A DNA stretch of 64,000 nt from DATGFB01 sp032160545 (GCA_032160545.1 JAVHVN010000159.1:12603-76602); one strand, 5' to 3'. Numbered from the stretch's first letter, positions 18,073 to 29,861 are shown. Notes: generated by a model from the letters alone, not told the origin. Translations and numbers: made by a program.

Positions 18073-21000
18073 TCAGCCGACAGGGACGGGCACGAGGTTC
18101 TCGAGCACCTCGACGCACCAGGTCAGCAACGCCACGTCGCGCAGCGGCTCGCCGCCGAACTGGGCAACCTGGAAGCTTCCGTCGGGCTTGACCACACCCT
18201 TGGGACGCGGGACCGACACCGTGGACGCGGCCTGCTTGTAGTGCCCCTTGTCGTAGAGGCGCGTGAGCCGAAGCTGTGCGGACTCCGGCAGGTCGATCGG
18301 AGTGAGCCGCACCGCGTTGCCCTGCAGCGACACCTCGGTGACCCCGTGCCGCCGGCACACCACCTTGAACCGCGCCACCGCGAGCAGGTTCTCGACCGGA
18401 GCGGGCAGCGGGCCGTACCGGTCGAGCAGCTCGGCGCGCACGGCATCGACGGCCTCGTCGGTGGTCGCGCTCGCAAGCGCGCGGTACGCCTCGAGGCGCA
18501 GGCGCTCGCCCGGCAGGTATTCGACGGGCAGGTTGGCGTCGACGGGCAGGTCTACCTTCACGTCCGCGAACTCCTCCTGCGTATCGCCGCGGAAGTCCGC
18601 CACCGCCTCACCGACCAGCCGGACGTACAGGTCGAAGCCGACGCCCGCGATGTGACCGGACTGCTCACCGCCGAGCAGGTTGCCGGAGCCGCGGATCTCG
18701 AGATCCTTCATCGCGACCGCCATGCCGGCACCCATCTCGGTGTGCTGCGCGATGGTGGCCAACCGGTCGTATGCGGTCTCGGTGAGCGGACGCTCCGGCG
18801 GGTAGGTGAAGTATGCGTACCCGCGTTCGCGGCCGCGCCCGACGCGGCCGCGCAGCTGGTGCAGCTGCGACAGCCCGAACATGTCCGCGCGGTCGACGAT
18901 CAGCGTGTTGGCGTTGGGGATGTCGAGGCCCGACTCGACGATCGTCGTCGCCACCAGCACGTCGTAGCGCTTGTCCCAGAAGCCGACCATGATCTCTTCC
19001 AGCGCACCCTCGCCCATCTGCCCGTGCGCCACGGCGATGCGCGCCTCGGGGACGATCTCGGCGAGCCGGGCCGCCGCCCGGTTGATCGACTCGACCCGGT
19101 TGTGGATGTAGAAGACCTGACCGTCCCGGAGCAGCTCGCGCCGGACCGCCGCCCCGATCTGACGCGAGTCGTACGCGCCGACGAACGTGAGGATGGGGTG
19201 GCGCTCCTCGGGCGGCGTGAGGATCGTCGTCATCTCGCGGATGCCGGTGAGCGACATCTCGAGCGTGCGCGGGATGGGCGTGGCCGACATCGTCAGCACG
19301 TCGACAGCGGTACGCAACGACTTGAGGTACTCCTTGTGCTCGACGCCGAAGCGCTGCTCCTCGTCGATGATCACCAGGCCGAGGTCCTTGAACCGCACGG
19401 TCTGCTGAAGCAGCCGGTGCGTGCCGATCACGATGTCGACGCCGCCGCCGACGATGCCTTGGGTGATCGCCTCGACCTCGCCCGGCGGGCTGAACCGGGA
19501 CAGCTCCCGGATCGTCACCGGGAACTGGGCCATGCGGTCGGAGAACGTCTGCAGGTGCTGGTGGCTCAGCAGCGTGGTCGGTACCAGGATCGCCACCTGC
19601 TTGCCGTCCTGCACCGCCTTGAACGCGGCCCGCACGGCCACCTCGGTCTTGCCGTAGCCCACGTCGCCGCAGATGATGCGGTCCATCGGCAGCGGCTTCT
19701 CCATGTCGGCCTTGACCTCGTCTATGGCGGCGAGCTGGTCGGGTGTCTCGACGTAGGCGAAGGCGTCCTCGAGCTCGCGCTGCCATGGCGTGTCGGGCGC
19801 GAACGCGTGGCCGCGCGTGGCCATGCGCGCGCTGTAGAGCCGGATGAGCTCGGCCGCGATCTCCTTGACCGCCTTGCGAGCGCGGCCCTTCGTCTTGGCC
19901 CAGTCGGCGCCGCCGAGCCGGTTGAGGGACGGCGATTCGCCGCCGACGTACTTGGTCACCTGGTCCAGAGAGTCGGTCGGGACGAACAGCCGGTCGCCCG
20001 GCTGCCCGCGCTTGGCCGGCGCGTACTCGATGATCAGGTACTCGCGCTCGCCGCCGTTGATCGTGCGGCGCACCATCTCGACGTACTTGCCGACGCCGTG
20101 CTGTTCGTGCACGACGAAGTCGCCGGCCTTGAGCAGGATCGGGTCGATCGCGTTGCGCCGCCGCGAGGGCAGGCGGCTGTTGTCCTTGGTCACGGACCCG
20201 CGCTGCCCGGTGAGGTCTGCCTCGGTGAGGAGCGCCACCTTGAGCGCCGGCGCGATCAAACCGCCCTCGAGGCGCCCGGTGGTCACGTCGACGACCCCGG
20301 CGTCGAGGTCGGCCTCGCCGACGAGGCGGGCGGGCACCTCGGCGGCGCCGAGCCGCTCGACCGCTCGCTGCGCCGAGCCGTGCCCGTCGAAGACGAGGGC
20401 GACCCGCCAGCCGTCGCGCGTCCACGACTTCAGGTCGGCCATCACCGCCTCGGTGTCGCCGCGATACGCGGGGGCGGCCTCGAAGCCCGAGACGACGCTG
20501 CCGCCGTCCACCCCGGAGTCGGTGCGCAGCTGCGTGATGCCCCACCACGGCACGCCGAGGTCTGCGGCCTCACCGGCCACGTCGTCGAGGTCGCGCAGCG
20601 ACGCGGCCGCCAGGTCCACCGGAGCCTTGCCGCCGCCTGCGGCCGCGGCCCACGACGCCTCGAGAAACTCCTCGGAGGTGCGCACGAGGTCGGCCGCCCG
20701 GCTGCGCACTCGCTCGGGGTCGCAGAGCACCACGTGCGAGCCGGCCGGCAACTCGTGCAGCACCACGCGCAGGTCGTCCACCAGCGCCGGCGCCAGCGCC
20801 TCCATGCCCTCGACGGCCTCGCCGCGGCTGATCGGGTCGAGCAGCTCACCGAGCTCGGGAAACTGTTGGAGCAGCTCGCCGGCGCGCGCGCGGACGTCGT
20901 CGGTGAGCAGCAGCTCGCGGCAGGGCGGCGCCCACACCCCGTGCTCGGCCACCTCGAGCGAGCGCTGATCGACGACCTTGAAGTAGCGAACCTCCTCGAC

Positions 21001-21621
21001 CTCGTCGCCCCAGAACTCGACCCGCAACGGATGCTCTTCGGTCGGCGGGAAGACGTCGAGGATGCCGCCGCGAACGGCGAAGTCACCGCGCCGCTCGACG
21101 AGATCGGCCCGCGCGTACCCGGCGTTCACCAGGTCGGTGACGATGTCGGTCAGCTCGCGTCCGGAGTCGCCCGGGCGCAGGACGACCGGCTCGAGTTCGC
21201 CGAGGCCGGGCGCCTGGGGCTGGAGCAACGCGCGCACCGGCGCGACGACGACCGACAGCGGGCCGCTGGTGGGGTCGTCCGTGGACGGATGCGCGAGCCG
21301 GCGCAGCACGGCGAGACGCTGGCCCACGGTGTCGGCGCGCGGTGAGAGCCGCTCGTGCGGAAGCGTCTCCCAACCGGGGTACACGGCGACGGAGTCCGGC
21401 GGCAGCAGGCAGCGCAGGGTCGAGACGAGATCCTCGGCCTCACGCCCGGTGCTCGTCACCGCGAACACGGTGCGCTGCGCGCGTCCGGCGAGCGCGGCGA
21501 TGGCGAACGGCTGGATCGCGGCCGGGCCGCTGATCGTCAGCGTCGGTGCACCGGCGGATTCGACAGCGGTCGCGAGGGCGGCATCGTCCAGGGCGGCGTC
21601 GAGCAGACCGGTGAGGCTCAT
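18073..21621 (-). CDS. mfd: Transcription-repair coupling factor Mfd
   Basis: 1182 residues from ATG 21621 (a TTG at 21630 is possible). Domains in order: UvrB-homology region (1-~350), RNA-polymerase interacting domain (about 480-560, [15 protein letters not shown]), then the RecG-like translocase with Walker [12 protein letters not shown] near 650, [22 protein letters not shown] and QLRGRVGRG, and a C-terminal TRCF domain. Mfd pushes stalled RNA polymerase off damaged DNA and recruits UvrA. It heads the mfd-lipoprotein-mazG run. A very long plus-strand open frame here is an antisense artefact. Confidence 0.97.
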   Translation of the reverse strand: MSLTGLLDAALDDAALATAVESAGAPTLTISGPAAIQPFAIAALAGRAQRTVFAVTSTGREAEDLVSTLRCLLPPDSVAVYPGWETLPHERLSPRADTVGQRLAVLRRLAHPSTDDPTSGPLSVVVAPVRALLQPQAPGLGELEPVVLRPGDSGRELTDIVTDLVNAGYARADLVERRGDFAVRGGILDVFPPTEEHPLRVEFWGDEVEEVRYFKVVDQRSLEVAEHGVWAPPCRELLLTDDVRARAGELLQQFPELGELLDPISRGEAVEGMEALAPALVDDLRVVLHELPAGSHVVLCDPERVRSRAADLVRTSEEFLEASWAAAAGGGKAPVDLAAASLRDLDDVAGEAADLGVPWWGITQLRTDSGVDGGSVVSGFEAAPAYRGDTEAVMADLKSWTRDGWRVALVFDGHGSAQRAVERLGAAEVPARLVGEADLDAGVVDVTTGRLEGGLIAPALKVALLTEADLTGQRGSVTKDNSRLPSRRRNAIDPILLKAGDFVVHEQHGVGKYVEMVRRTINGGEREYLIIEYAPAKRGQPGDRLFVPTDSLDQVTKYVGGESPSLNRLGGADWAKTKGRARKAVKEIAAELIRLYSARMATRGHAFAPDTPWQRELEDAFAYVETPDQLAAIDEVKADMEKPLPMDRIICGDVGYGKTEVAVRAAFKAVQDGKQVAILVPTTLLSHQHLQTFSDRMAQFPVTIRELSRFSPPGEVEAITQGIVGGGVDIVIGTHRLLQQTVRFKDLGLVIIDEEQRFGVEHKEYLKSLRTAVDVLTMSATPIPRTLEMSLTGIREMTTILTPPEERHPILTFVGAYDSRQIGAAVRRELLRDGQVFYIHNRVESINRAAARLAEIVPEARIAVAHGQMGEGALEEIMVGFWDKRYDVLVATTIVESGLDIPNANTLIVDRADMFGLSQLHQLRGRVGRGRERGYAYFTYPPERPLTETAYDRLATIAQHTEMGAGMAVAMKDLEIRGSGNLLGGEQSGHIAGVGFDLYVRLVGEAVADFRGDTQEEFADVKVDLPVDANLPVEYLPGERLRLEAYRALASATTDEAVDAVRAELLDRYGPLPAPVENLLAVARFKVVCRRHGVTEVSLQGNAVRLTPIDLPESAQLRLTRLYDKGHYKQAASTVSVPRPKGVVKPDGSFQVAQFGGEPLRDVALLTWCVEVLENLVPVPVG

Positions 21622-21690
21622 GGGTGGCAATGACCTTTCGCGCGCAGCACAAACGTCCCCTGATCCGGGAAGGGAGGGGATGGCTCCAGC

Positions 21691-22653
21691 TTACGCGGAG
21701 CGGGTGAAGTGCCAGGCGTCACGCACCATCGCCTCGAGATCCCTGGACGGGTGCCAGCCGAGTACATCGGCGGCACGCGCGTTCGAGGCCACCAGACGCG
21801 CCGGGTCACCCGGACGGCGCGCCTGCTCCTGCACCGGCACGGCACGTCCGGTCACCTGCTCGACGGTGCTCAGCACCTCGCGCACCGAGTAGCCGGTGCC
21901 ACTGCCGAGGTTGATCACCTGATGTTCGCCGGACCGCGCGGCGTCGAGCGCCTTCAGGTGCGCGTCGGCCAGGTCGACCACGTGGACGTAGTCGCGGATG
22001 CCCGTGCCGTCGGGCGTCGGGTAGTCGGTGCCGTACAGGGCGAGCCGGTCCGTCCCGTTCCGGGCTGCCCGCAAGGCCAGCGGGATCAGATGCGTCTCGG
22101 CGCGGTGCCGCTCGCCCCACGAGCCGCGCTCGTCGTTCAGGGCGCCGGCGACGTTGAAGTAGCGCAGGCTGACGGCCGCGAAGCCGTAGGACCGCGCATA
22201 GTCGGCCAGGGCAAGGTCGGCGGCCAGCTTGGTCGCCCCGTACGGGCTGGTGGGACGGCACGGCACGGCCTCGTCGATGGGCATCTCGACAACGTCGCCG
22301 TACGTCGCCGCCGAGGAGGAGAAGACGATCCGGGTGACGCCGTGCTCGCGCATCGCGTCGAGCAGGGCGAGCGTCCCGACGACGTTGTCGTGCCAGTAGC
22401 GGGCGGGCTCCTGCATCGACTCGCCGACCAGGGACTTCGCGGCGAAGTGGATCACCGCGTCGACCGGCGTCCCGCGCAGGACGGCGGCGGCCTCGGTGAC
22501 GCCGGCCTCGCAGAACCTCGCGCTCGCGGGCACTGCGTCCCGATGCCCGCTCGACAGGTCGTCCAGGACGGTCACCTGGTGGCCGGCCGCGAGCAGCCCG
22601 GCAGTGGCGACGCTGCCGATGTATCCGGCGCCACCTGTGACGAGTACATGCAT
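21691..22653 (-). CDS. galE: UDP-glucose 4-epimerase
   Basis: 320 residues. It is an extended SDR with GGAGYIG at residue 7, Ser-x24-Tyr-x3-Lys catalysis ([20 protein letters not shown]) and a substrate segment with RYFNVAGA. It interconverts UDP-glucose and UDP-galactose for Leloir metabolism and cell-wall polysaccharide. The start is ATG 22653, divergent from ppc with 57 bp between. It lies 69 bp upstream of the mfd stop region on the other side of mfd's start and is likely a separate unit. Confidence 0.93.
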   Translation of the reverse strand: MHVLVTGGAGYIGSVATAGLLAAGHQVTVLDDLSSGHRDAVPASARFCEAGVTEAAAVLRGTPVDAVIHFAAKSLVGESMQEPARYWHDNVVGTLALLDAMREHGVTRIVFSSSAATYGDVVEMPIDEAVPCRPTSPYGATKLAADLALADYARSYGFAAVSLRYFNVAGALNDERGSWGERHRAETHLIPLALRAARNGTDRLALYGTDYPTPDGTGIRDYVHVVDLADAHLKALDAARSGEHQVINLGSGTGYSVREVLSTVEQVTGRAVPVQEQARRPGDPARLVASNARAADVLGWHPSRDLEAMVRDAWHFTRSA

Positions 22654-22710
22654 CGGGCCATTCTCGTCTGCCCGCCTGGGAACCCGCTCGACGGATGGAA
22701 TGCTGAAGAC

Positions 22711-25479
22711 ATGACTGGGCCGGACCGCACCGACGACGACTCCGACCTGCGCGCCGACGTACGCCGGGTCGCCACGCTCCTCGGCGAGACCCTCGTGCGG
22801 CAGCAGGGTCAGGACGCCCTCGACCTGGTCGAGCGGGTTCGCACGCTGACGAAGGAGAGCAAGGACGAGGGCGGCGACAAGGCGCGCGACGAGGTGCAGC
22901 GGCTGCTCGCCGACCTGCCGATCCACACCGCGTCGGTGCTGGTGCGCGCGTTCGCCGACTACTTCCACCTCGCGAACGTCGCCGAGCAGGTGCATCGCGT
23001 ACGCAGCCTGCGCGACCGGCCCGCCGACTCCGACTGGCTCGCCCGGGCGGTCGCGGCGGTGGCGCAGGAGAAGGGTCCCGAGGGGCTCACCGAGGCGATC
23101 GCCACGCTCGCCGTGCGGCCGGTCTTCACCGCGCACCCGACGGAGGCCAGCCGGCGTTCGGTGCTGACGAAGCTGCGCCGCGTCGCCGACATCCTCGCCG
23201 ACCGCACCCAGCCGGACACCCCCGCGCGGGCGCGCCAGGACCGTGACCTCGCCGAGGTCGTCGACCTGATCTGGCAGACCGACGAGCTGCGGCAGCAACG
23301 GCCCACTCCTCTCGACGAGGCGCGCAACGTGCTGTTCTACCTGCAGGATCTCGCCGACCACACCATCCCCCGCTTCACCGCCGACCTCGCCGCGGAGCTT
23401 CGGCTGCACGGCGCCGCGCTCGCCTCCGACGCCGCCCCGCTGTCCTTCGGCACCTGGATCGGTGGCGATCGGGACGGCAACCCCAACGTGACCGCCGACG
23501 TGACCCGCGACGTGCTGCGCATGCAGCATCACGTGGCGGCGCGCGCCGTCACCCGGCTGATCGACATGCTCATCGCCGAGCTGTCGCCGTCCACGACGGT
23601 CGTCAGCGTCAGCGACGAGCTGACCGAATCGATCGCGGCCGATCTCGAGGTGCTCAGCATCGACCCGCGGCTGCGCACCCTCAACGCGACAGAGCCCTAC
23701 CGGCTCAAGCTCACCTGCATCAACGCCAAGATCGCGAACACGCGGCGCCGGGTGGACGACGGGCTGCCGCACGTCCCCGGACGCGACTACCTCGGCAAGG
23801 ACGAACTGCTCGCCGAGCTGGCCGTGCTCGGCCGGTCGCTGCGCGCCAACTCCGGAGACCTGATCGCCGACGGGCTGCTCGCCACCGCCGAGCGCACCGT
23901 CGCCACCTTCGGCCTGCACCTGGCCACGATGGACGTCCGCGAGCACGCCGACGCCCACCACCACGTGGTCGCCCAGCTCGTCGACCGGCTGGTGGAGGAG
24001 ACCTGGCTCTACGACGACGTGCCGCGGGCATACCGGCTCGGCCTGCTGTCGAAGGAGCTGACCTCACGCCGGCCGCTCGCAACGGCCCCGCCGCCTCTCG
24101 ACGAGGCGGGCGCGAAGACCTTCGCGGTGTTCACGGCGATCCGCGATGCGCTCGACACCTACGGCCCGGAGGTCATCGAGAGCTACATCGTGTCGATGAC
24201 CCGCGGCGCCGACGACGTGCTCGCCGCGGTCGTCCTCGCCCGGGAGGCCGGGCTGGTCGACGTGCACGGCGCGGGTGCGGGCGGTACGCGTGCGCCGATC
24301 GCGCGCATCGGCTTCGTCCCGCTGCTGGAGACCGTGGCCGAGTTGCGCCGCGCAGGGGACGTGCTCGACGACCTGCTGTCGGACCGCACGTTCCGCCGCA
24401 TCGTCGAGCTGCGCGGCAACGTGCAGGAGGTGATGCTCGGGTACTCCGACTCGAACAAGGAGGCGGGGATCACGACGTCGCAGTGGGAGATCCACAAGGC
24501 ACAGCGCACGCTGCGCGACGTGGCCGCGAAGCACGGCGTGCGGCTTCGGCTCTTCCACGGCCGCGGTGGCACGGTCGGACGCGGCGGCGGCCCGACGTAC
24601 GACTCGATCCTGGCGCAGCCGTGGGGTGTGCTCGACGGCGAGATCAAGGTCACCGAGCAGGGCGAGGTGATCAGCGACAAGTACGCATTGCCGGAACTGG
24701 CGCGCGAGAACGTCGAGCTCACGGTGTCCGCTGTGCTGCAGGCATCGGCGCTGCACCGCGCACCCCGGCAGGGCCCTGAGCAGCTGACCCGGTGGGACCG
24801 CTGCATGTCGCGGGTCAGCGACGCCGCGTTCGCGGCCTACCGCGACCTCGTCGAGGACGGCGATCTCGCCGAGTACTTCGTGGCATCGACGCCGGTCGAG
24901 CAGCTGGGCTCGCTGAACATCGGGTCCCGGCCGTCCCGGCGACCGTCCACGGGTGGCGGCATCGAGGGGTTGCGCGCGATCCCATGGGTCTTCGGGTGGA
25001 CCCAGTCGCGCCAGATCGTGCCGGGCTGGTTCGGTGTCGGCTCGGGTCTCGTGGCGGCACGCGCGGCCGGCCTCGGCGACGTGCTCACCGAGATGCACGA
25101 GCAGTGGCACTTCTTCCGCACCTTCCTGTCGAACGTCGAGATGACGCTCGCCAAGACCGACCTCGGCATTGCGGCGCATTACGTCGGCACGCTCGTGCCG
25201 ACGCCGCTGCAGCGGATCTTCGACGTGATCCGCGAGGAGCACGACCGCACGGTCACCGAGCTGCTGCGCGTCACCGGCGAGCGCGAGTTGCTCGCCGACT
25301 CCCCCACTCTGAAGCGCACCTTCTCGGTGCGTGACGCCTACCTCGACCCGATCTCGTACCTGCAGGTCGAACTCCTGCGGCGGGTGCGCGAGGAGGAGGA
25401 CGCGGTCGACGTCGAGCTCCGGCGCGCCCTGCTGCTCACGATCAACGGCGTCGCGGCAGGACTGCGCAACACCGGCTGA
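22711..25479 (+). CDS. ppc: Phosphoenolpyruvate carboxylase
   Basis: 922 residues. All family signatures are present: [11 protein letters not shown] (catalytic His), [15 protein letters not shown], the active-site [13 protein letters not shown] near 575, the [14 protein letters not shown] loop near 615, and the invariant C-terminal GLRNTG. It makes oxaloacetate from phosphoenolpyruvate and bicarbonate, the anaplerotic step. The start ATG 22711 is 57 bp from the divergent galE start. A minus-strand open frame across this gene is a shadow. Confidence 0.96.
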   Translation: MTGPDRTDDDSDLRADVRRVATLLGETLVRQQGQDALDLVERVRTLTKESKDEGGDKARDEVQRLLADLPIHTASVLVRAFADYFHLANVAEQVHRVRSLRDRPADSDWLARAVAAVAQEKGPEGLTEAIATLAVRPVFTAHPTEASRRSVLTKLRRVADILADRTQPDTPARARQDRDLAEVVDLIWQTDELRQQRPTPLDEARNVLFYLQDLADHTIPRFTADLAAELRLHGAALASDAAPLSFGTWIGGDRDGNPNVTADVTRDVLRMQHHVAARAVTRLIDMLIAELSPSTTVVSVSDELTESIAADLEVLSIDPRLRTLNATEPYRLKLTCINAKIANTRRRVDDGLPHVPGRDYLGKDELLAELAVLGRSLRANSGDLIADGLLATAERTVATFGLHLATMDVREHADAHHHVVAQLVDRLVEETWLYDDVPRAYRLGLLSKELTSRRPLATAPPPLDEAGAKTFAVFTAIRDALDTYGPEVIESYIVSMTRGADDVLAAVVLAREAGLVDVHGAGAGGTRAPIARIGFVPLLETVAELRRAGDVLDDLLSDRTFRRIVELRGNVQEVMLGYSDSNKEAGITTSQWEIHKAQRTLRDVAAKHGVRLRLFHGRGGTVGRGGGPTYDSILAQPWGVLDGEIKVTEQGEVISDKYALPELARENVELTVSAVLQASALHRAPRQGPEQLTRWDRCMSRVSDAAFAAYRDLVEDGDLAEYFVASTPVEQLGSLNIGSRPSRRPSTGGGIEGLRAIPWVFGWTQSRQIVPGWFGVGSGLVAARAAGLGDVLTEMHEQWHFFRTFLSNVEMTLAKTDLGIAAHYVGTLVPTPLQRIFDVIREEHDRTVTELLRVTGERELLADSPTLKRTFSVRDAYLDPISYLQVELLRRVREEEDAVDVELRRALLLTINGVAAGLRNTG

Positions 25480-25515
25480 CCACCGCCGAGGCACCTGTCC
25501 GAAATCCGCCAGCCG

Positions 25516-26967
25516 ATGTCGGCGGCGGGAGGCAGACTGGTCCACGTGATCCTGCCGGACGACGACACCTGTTACCGCGCGGTGCAGGGTCGCGACGCGC
25601 GCTTCGACGGCTGGTTCTTCACCGCCGTCCGGACGACCGGCATCTACTGCCGCCCGTCCTGCCCGGCCATCACGCCGCAGCGGCGCAACGTCGCGTTCTT
25701 CCCCAGCGCTGCCGCGGCGCAGCGCGCCGGGTACCGCGCGTGCAAGCGGTGCCGGCCGGACGCTTCGCCCGGCTCGCCCGAGTGGGACGCGCGCGGCGAC
25801 CTCGCCGGGCGCGCGCTGCGGCTGATCGCCGACGGCGTCGTCGATCGCGACGGCGTGCCGGGGCTCGCGCTGCGCCTCGGCTACTCCGAGCGCCAGGTGA
25901 ACCGGACGCTGGTCGCCGAGGTGGGCGCCGGCCCGCTGGCGCTGGCGCGGGCCCAGCGTGCCCAGACCGCGCGCATCCTGCTCGAGACGACCGAGCTGCC
26001 GAGCGCCGACGTGGCGTTCACGGCTGGCTTCGCGAGCGTGCGGCAGTTCAACGACACCGTGCAGGCGATCTTCGCGACGACCCCGACCGGACTGCGCGCG
26101 AAGCGGGCGCGCGGTGCGCCGGCCGAGCCGGGCACGATCGCCCTGCGACTGCCGTACCGGGCACCGATGGACCTCAGCGCCACGCTCGACTTCCTCGGCA
26201 CGCGCGCGGTCGAAGGACTCGAGCACCACGAACCCGGTACGTACACCCGCGTGCTCGCCGCGCCGAACGGCCCGGCGCTCGTGTCGGTGTCGGCCGCCGA
26301 CGGTGCGGTGTCCTGCCGGCTGCGCCTGACCGACCAGCGCGACCTCGTCGCGGTGGTCGCGCGAGTACGGCGGCTGCTCGACCTCGACGCCGATCCCGAG
26401 GCGGTCGACGCCGCGCTCGCGACAGATCCGGCGCTGGCCGTCCAGGTCGCCAAGCGACCCGGGCTGCGCTCCCCCGGCGCCGTCGACGGCTTCGAGATGG
26501 CGGTGCGAGCCGTGGTGGGGCAGCAGGTGTCGGTCGCGGGTGCCCGCACCGTCCTCGGCCGCCTGGGCGCCACCTACGGACGGCCGGCGTTCGACGGCGA
26601 ACCCTGGCAGCTCTTTCCGGCGGCGGCGGACATTGCGGTGATCGATCCCGCCGAGTTGCCCATGCCGAGATCGCGCGGCCGCGCGCTCGTCGCACTCGCG
26701 GCCGCGATGGCCGACGGGCTGACCCTCGACCCGGGTGCCGACCGCGACGACGTGCGGGCCGAACTACTCCGGTTGCCAGGGGTCGGGCCGTGGACGGCCG
26801 ACTACCTGCGCATGCGTGCCGTGTCGGACCCCGACGTCGCGCTCGTCACCGACCTCGGCGTCCGTTCGGCCGCCGCCGCACTCGGCGTCAGCCTCGCCGG
26901 CGGCCGTCCCGACTGGGCGCCCTGGCGCTCGTACGCCATCCACCACCTCTGGGCCGCTCACTCCTGA
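25516..26967 (+). CDS. Ada-AlkA fusion: methylphosphotriester-sensing activator plus 3-methyladenine glycosylase
   Basis: 483 residues. The N-terminal Ada zinc domain has four Cys (YCRPSC and CKRC; the first accepts a methyl from a phosphotriester), followed by an AraC-type HTH (about 90-190) and a C-terminal AlkA module (about 200-483) with helix-hairpin-helix LPGVGPWTADYLRM and the catalytic Asp in VALVTDLG. The O6-methyltransferase domain of E. coli Ada is replaced by the glycosylase; that activity comes from ogt, 11 bp downstream. The pair is likely self-activated after alkylation. A GTG at 25546 could be the true start. Confidence 0.92.
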   Translation: MSAAGGRLVHVILPDDDTCYRAVQGRDARFDGWFFTAVRTTGIYCRPSCPAITPQRRNVAFFPSAAAAQRAGYRACKRCRPDASPGSPEWDARGDLAGRALRLIADGVVDRDGVPGLALRLGYSERQVNRTLVAEVGAGPLALARAQRAQTARILLETTELPSADVAFTAGFASVRQFNDTVQAIFATTPTGLRAKRARGAPAEPGTIALRLPYRAPMDLSATLDFLGTRAVEGLEHHEPGTYTRVLAAPNGPALVSVSAADGAVSCRLRLTDQRDLVAVVARVRRLLDLDADPEAVDAALATDPALAVQVAKRPGLRSPGAVDGFEMAVRAVVGQQVSVAGARTVLGRLGATYGRPAFDGEPWQLFPAAADIAVIDPAELPMPRSRGRALVALAAAMADGLTLDPGADRDDVRAELLRLPGVGPWTADYLRMRAVSDPDVALVTDLGVRSAAAALGVSLAGGRPDWAPWRSYAIHHLWAAHS

Positions 26968-26978
26968 AAGGCACACCG

Positions 26979-27470
26979 ATGCGCTACACACTCATCGCGT
27001 CACCGCTCGGCGACCTGCTCACCGTGCGTGACGACACCGGCATCACCGGGCTCTACCTGCCCACCGGCAAACGCCCGAAGGCTCCCGCCGGGTGGTGGAC
27101 GCGCGATGACGCCGCCTTCGGCGACGCACGGACGCAACTCGGCGAGTACTTCGCCGGCACGCGACGCGAGTTCCAACTGTCGCTGCACCCGTCCGGCACG
27201 GCGTTCCAGCAACGGGTGTGGCTGGCATTGCGCGACATCCCGTACGGCGAGACGACGAGCTACGGCAAGACCGCGACCGCGATCGGCGTCCCCGACGCGG
27301 CCCGTGCGGTCGGCCTGGCGAACGGCCAGAACCCGATCTCGATCGTCGTTCCGTGCCACCGCGTCGTCGGGGCGGACGGCTCGCTGACCGGCTACGGGGG
27401 CGGCCTGCCCGCCAAGCAGTGGCTGCTGTCGCACGAGGCGAGCCACGCGGGGCTGTTCGCGTCCAGTTGA
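26979..27470 (+). CDS. ogt: Methylated-DNA-protein-cysteine methyltransferase
   Basis: 163 residues from ATG 26979 with GAAAGG 8 nt upstream. The C-terminal domain has the acceptor motif VPCHRVVG and the Tyr/Arg helix with VGLANGQNPISI. It transfers O6-methylguanine adducts to Cys in a suicide reaction. Its spacing of 11 bp after the Ada-AlkA gene makes a two-gene alkylation repair operon. Confidence 0.94.
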   Translation: MRYTLIASPLGDLLTVRDDTGITGLYLPTGKRPKAPAGWWTRDDAAFGDARTQLGEYFAGTRREFQLSLHPSGTAFQQRVWLALRDIPYGETTSYGKTATAIGVPDAARAVGLANGQNPISIVVPCHRVVGADGSLTGYGGGLPAKQWLLSHEASHAGLFASS

Positions 27471-27544
27471 CCTGCTCGCCGCCTTGACCGGCATCCCTGC
27501 CAGGGCGACGCTGGCACGCGACAGGCCCACTTCTGGGAGGGCAC

Positions 27545-28312
27545 ATGTGGCAGCCAGACGGGTGGGACGCGGCCGTCCGAGTGGGCGTGCTCGCACCGCA
27601 CGCGGACGTCGGACCCGAGTCCGAGATCAACGCCATGGCACGAGGCGCAGTCGGCGTGCACGCGGCGCGGGTGCCGTTCGGCGCCATGACCGCCGGCGGG
27701 GCGATGGACCGCACGATCCCGCTGGCGCCGGTCGCCGCGTTCGTGCAGCCACCTCACATCGACGACGCGGTGGCGCTGCTCGCTGCCGCTCCACTGCACG
27801 CGATCGGCATCGGCTTCACCAGCGCGTCCTACCTCATCGGGGCCGACGGCGAGAAGGACGTCGTCGCCAGGCTCTCCGCGCGCAGCCGGGGCATCCCGGT
27901 CGTCGCGACCGGCGCCGCGGCCGCGGACGGACTGCGGCGGGTCGGGGTCAGCCGGATCGCGCTGGTCAGCCCGCCATGGTTCGACGCCGAGCTCGACGAG
28001 CTCGGCACGCAGTACTTCCAATCCCAGGGATTCGAGGTGGGCTTCCACGCACCGGCCGATCTGCCGAGCGAACAGCGCAGCATCGAGCCGGCGCAGCTGT
28101 ACGAGTGGGCTCGGGCGAGCACCCCGCGCTCCGCCGAGGCGGTCTTCATCGGCGGCAACGGCTTCCGCAGCGTCGGGGTCATCGCCGCGCTGGAGGACGC
28201 ACTCGGGGTGCCGGTTCTGACCGCCAACCAGGCGCTGCTGTGGGGCATGCTTCGAGCAGCAGGCTCACCGATCGCCCTGGACGGGTACGGCCGGCTGTTC
28301 ACGCTCAGCTGA
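27545..28312 (+). CDS. Maleate isomerase/Asp-Glu racemase-fold protein lacking both catalytic cysteines
   Basis: 255 residues with the maleate isomerase/arylmalonate decarboxylase fold: VRVGVLAPHADVGPESE at the start, AIGIGFTSASYLIG near 86-99, VSRIALVSPPW near 135, and VFIGGNGFRSVGVI near 200. In active enzymes the second segment reads like xxCTSxS and the last like SCTNLR, with a Cys in each. Here the aligned residues are Phe91 and Gly204, so the two-cysteine proton relay is absent. It may bind a dicarboxylate without isomerising it, or use different chemistry. A single gene, 74 bp after ogt, convergent with pth. Confidence 0.75.
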   Translation: MWQPDGWDAAVRVGVLAPHADVGPESEINAMARGAVGVHAARVPFGAMTAGGAMDRTIPLAPVAAFVQPPHIDDAVALLAAAPLHAIGIGFTSASYLIGADGEKDVVARLSARSRGIPVVATGAAAADGLRRVGVSRIALVSPPWFDAELDELGTQYFQSQGFEVGFHAPADLPSEQRSIEPAQLYEWARASTPRSAEAVFIGGNGFRSVGVIAALEDALGVPVLTANQALLWGMLRAAGSPIALDGYGRLFTLS

Positions 28313-28346
28313 GCTGGACGCGCCGGCGGGCGCACTGCCGAAAACG

Positions 28347-28919
28347 TCAGTCGTTGAACTGGTTCTGCGCGGCATCGAGGCCGTGGGCCAGCAGCGTCTC
28401 GACCGCATCGGCAGCACGGTCGACCAGGAAGCCGAGTTCCTTGCGCTCGGCGCCGCTGAAATCCTTGAGCACGTAGTCGGCGGGATCCTGCCGCCCCGGC
28501 GGCCGACCGATTCCGACCCGCACGCGGGTGTACTCCTTGCTGCCGAGCGCCGAGCTCGCCGAACGCAGCCCGTTGTGGCCGCCGTCGCCGCCACCGCGCT
28601 TGAGGCGCAGCGCGCCGAAGGGCAGGTCGAGTTCGTCGTGCACCACGGTGATCCGCTCGACCGGCACCTTGAAGAACCGCGAGATCGAGACGATCGGCCC
28701 GCCGGACTCGTTCATGTACGCCTTCGGTTTGGCGAGCACGACCGGCACGCCGCCGATGCGCCCCTCGACCACGTCGGCTCGCCCCTTGTGCGCCTTGAAG
28801 GAGCCACCGATGCGTCCGGCGAGCAGATCGACGACGACGAAGCCGGCGTTGTGCCGGGTGCCGGCATAGCGCGGCCCGGGGTTGCCGAGCCCGACGACCA
28901 GGTGGCGGTCATCGGCCAT
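28347..28919 (-). CDS. pth: Peptidyl-tRNA hydrolase
   Basis: 190 residues, normal length. It has [21 protein letters not shown] with catalytic His, the [20 protein letters not shown] segment and [11 protein letters not shown]. It cleaves peptides from prematurely released peptidyl-tRNA. It is 36 bp downstream of rplY, the usual partner. Confidence 0.97.
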   Translation of the reverse strand: MADDRHLVVGLGNPGPRYAGTRHNAGFVVVDLLAGRIGGSFKAHKGRADVVEGRIGGVPVVLAKPKAYMNESGGPIVSISRFFKVPVERITVVHDELDLPFGALRLKRGGGDGGHNGLRSASSALGSKEYTRVRVGIGRPPGRQDPADYVLKDFSGAERKELGFLVDRAADAVETLLAHGLDAAQNQFND

Positions 28920-28955
28920 GGCGGATCCCCGGGCCGGACTGGATGACGAGGGGAA

Positions 28956-29600
28956 CTACTCGGCGGAGCGAGCCGCGTCGCCCGAGTCGCTGCCCGCGGC
29001 GGCGACCGGAACGGCGGCAACCTCTTCGGGCTCAGCGGGGCCCTCGAGCTGCTCGGCGGTCGGTGCCTCCTGGATGATGACCAGCACCTGGTCGGCATCG
29101 CCGGCCAGCGACGAGCCGCTCGGCAGGACCAGGTCGCCGGCCGTGATCTGGGTACCGATGCCGACACCGGCGATGTCGAGTTCGATCCCGGTTGGCAGGT
29201 GGGTGGCCTCGGCCTCGATGCTGACCGTGTTGTTCTCCTGCGTGAGCATGCCACCGGGCACGACGTCGCCGACGACCTGCACCGGCACCTCGATCGTGAC
29301 CTTCTCGCCAAGGCGGACGGCCAGCAGGTCGACGTGCTCGAAGATCCCCTTGATCGGGTGACGCTGGATCGCCTTCGGGATCGCCAGCTCGTCGGTGCCC
29401 TCGACGTCGAGGGTCAGCAGCACGTTCGCCCCGCCGTGGCGGATCGCGTTCGTGAATTCGCGGGCAGGCAACGAGACGTGCCGCGGCTCGGCACCGTGGC
29501 CGTAGATGACGGCCGGGATCTTGCCGGCTCGGCGGGTGCGGCGGGCGCCGCCCTTGCCGAACTCGGTGCGCGTTTCGGCGGAGAGACGGACCTCGGACAC
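28956..29600 (-). CDS. rplY: Ribosomal protein bL25, long CTC form
   Basis: 214 residues from GTG 29600 with AAGGTG upstream. The N-terminal 5S-rRNA-binding L25 domain (about 1-95; KIPAVIYGHGAEPRHV, NAIRHGGANVLLTL) is followed by the TL5/CTC C-terminal beta domain (about 100-185) and an acidic Glu/Ala tail. It binds 5S rRNA in the large subunit. Cotranscribed with pth. Confidence 0.95.
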   Translation of the reverse strand: MSEVRLSAETRTEFGKGGARRTRRAGKIPAVIYGHGAEPRHVSLPAREFTNAIRHGGANVLLTLDVEGTDELAIPKAIQRHPIKGIFEHVDLLAVRLGEKVTIEVPVQVVGDVVPGGMLTQENNTVSIEAEATHLPTGIELDIAGVGIGTQITAGDLVLPSGSSLAGDADQVLVIIQEAPTAEQLEGPAEPEEVAAVPVAAAGSDSGDAARSAE

Positions 29601-29861
29601 AGCAGTACACCTTTCGACAAACGCCTGTTTACGACTTCGCGGTGCCTCGGACGCAGCAGACGCGCGTCGACGAACGACACCGCGTCGATCACGGATTCCG
29701 CTGGAAGCGGGTCCCTCGCCGGGGCAACCTCAACAGACTACCGGCTACGCGGAACCCTCCGCACCACCGGGCACGTCAGCGCCTCCCGAGTAGCCGCGCT
29801 GCCAGGCGAGCCCCACGGCTAGTCGCCCTCAGACACGGGCGGCCGAACGTCGCGCCGGTCG
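29601..29861. other. Intergenic region upstream of rplY
   Basis: 261 bp holding the rplY leader and the 3' end of the ABC permease transcript. I see no convincing gene or hairpin. Under the rearrangement hypothesis, one inversion breakpoint falls between here and ispE. Confidence 0.5.

Noticed and set aside
18241..21345. Plus-strand open frame of over 1000 codons antisense to mfd
   Set aside because: Arg/Ala/Gly/Asp-rich composition with no domain; it mirrors the high-GC third positions of mfd, whose own motifs are complete.
24064..26229. Minus-strand frame of about 720 codons across ppc and ada-alkA
   Set aside because: Spans the ends of two well-supported genes; no domains.
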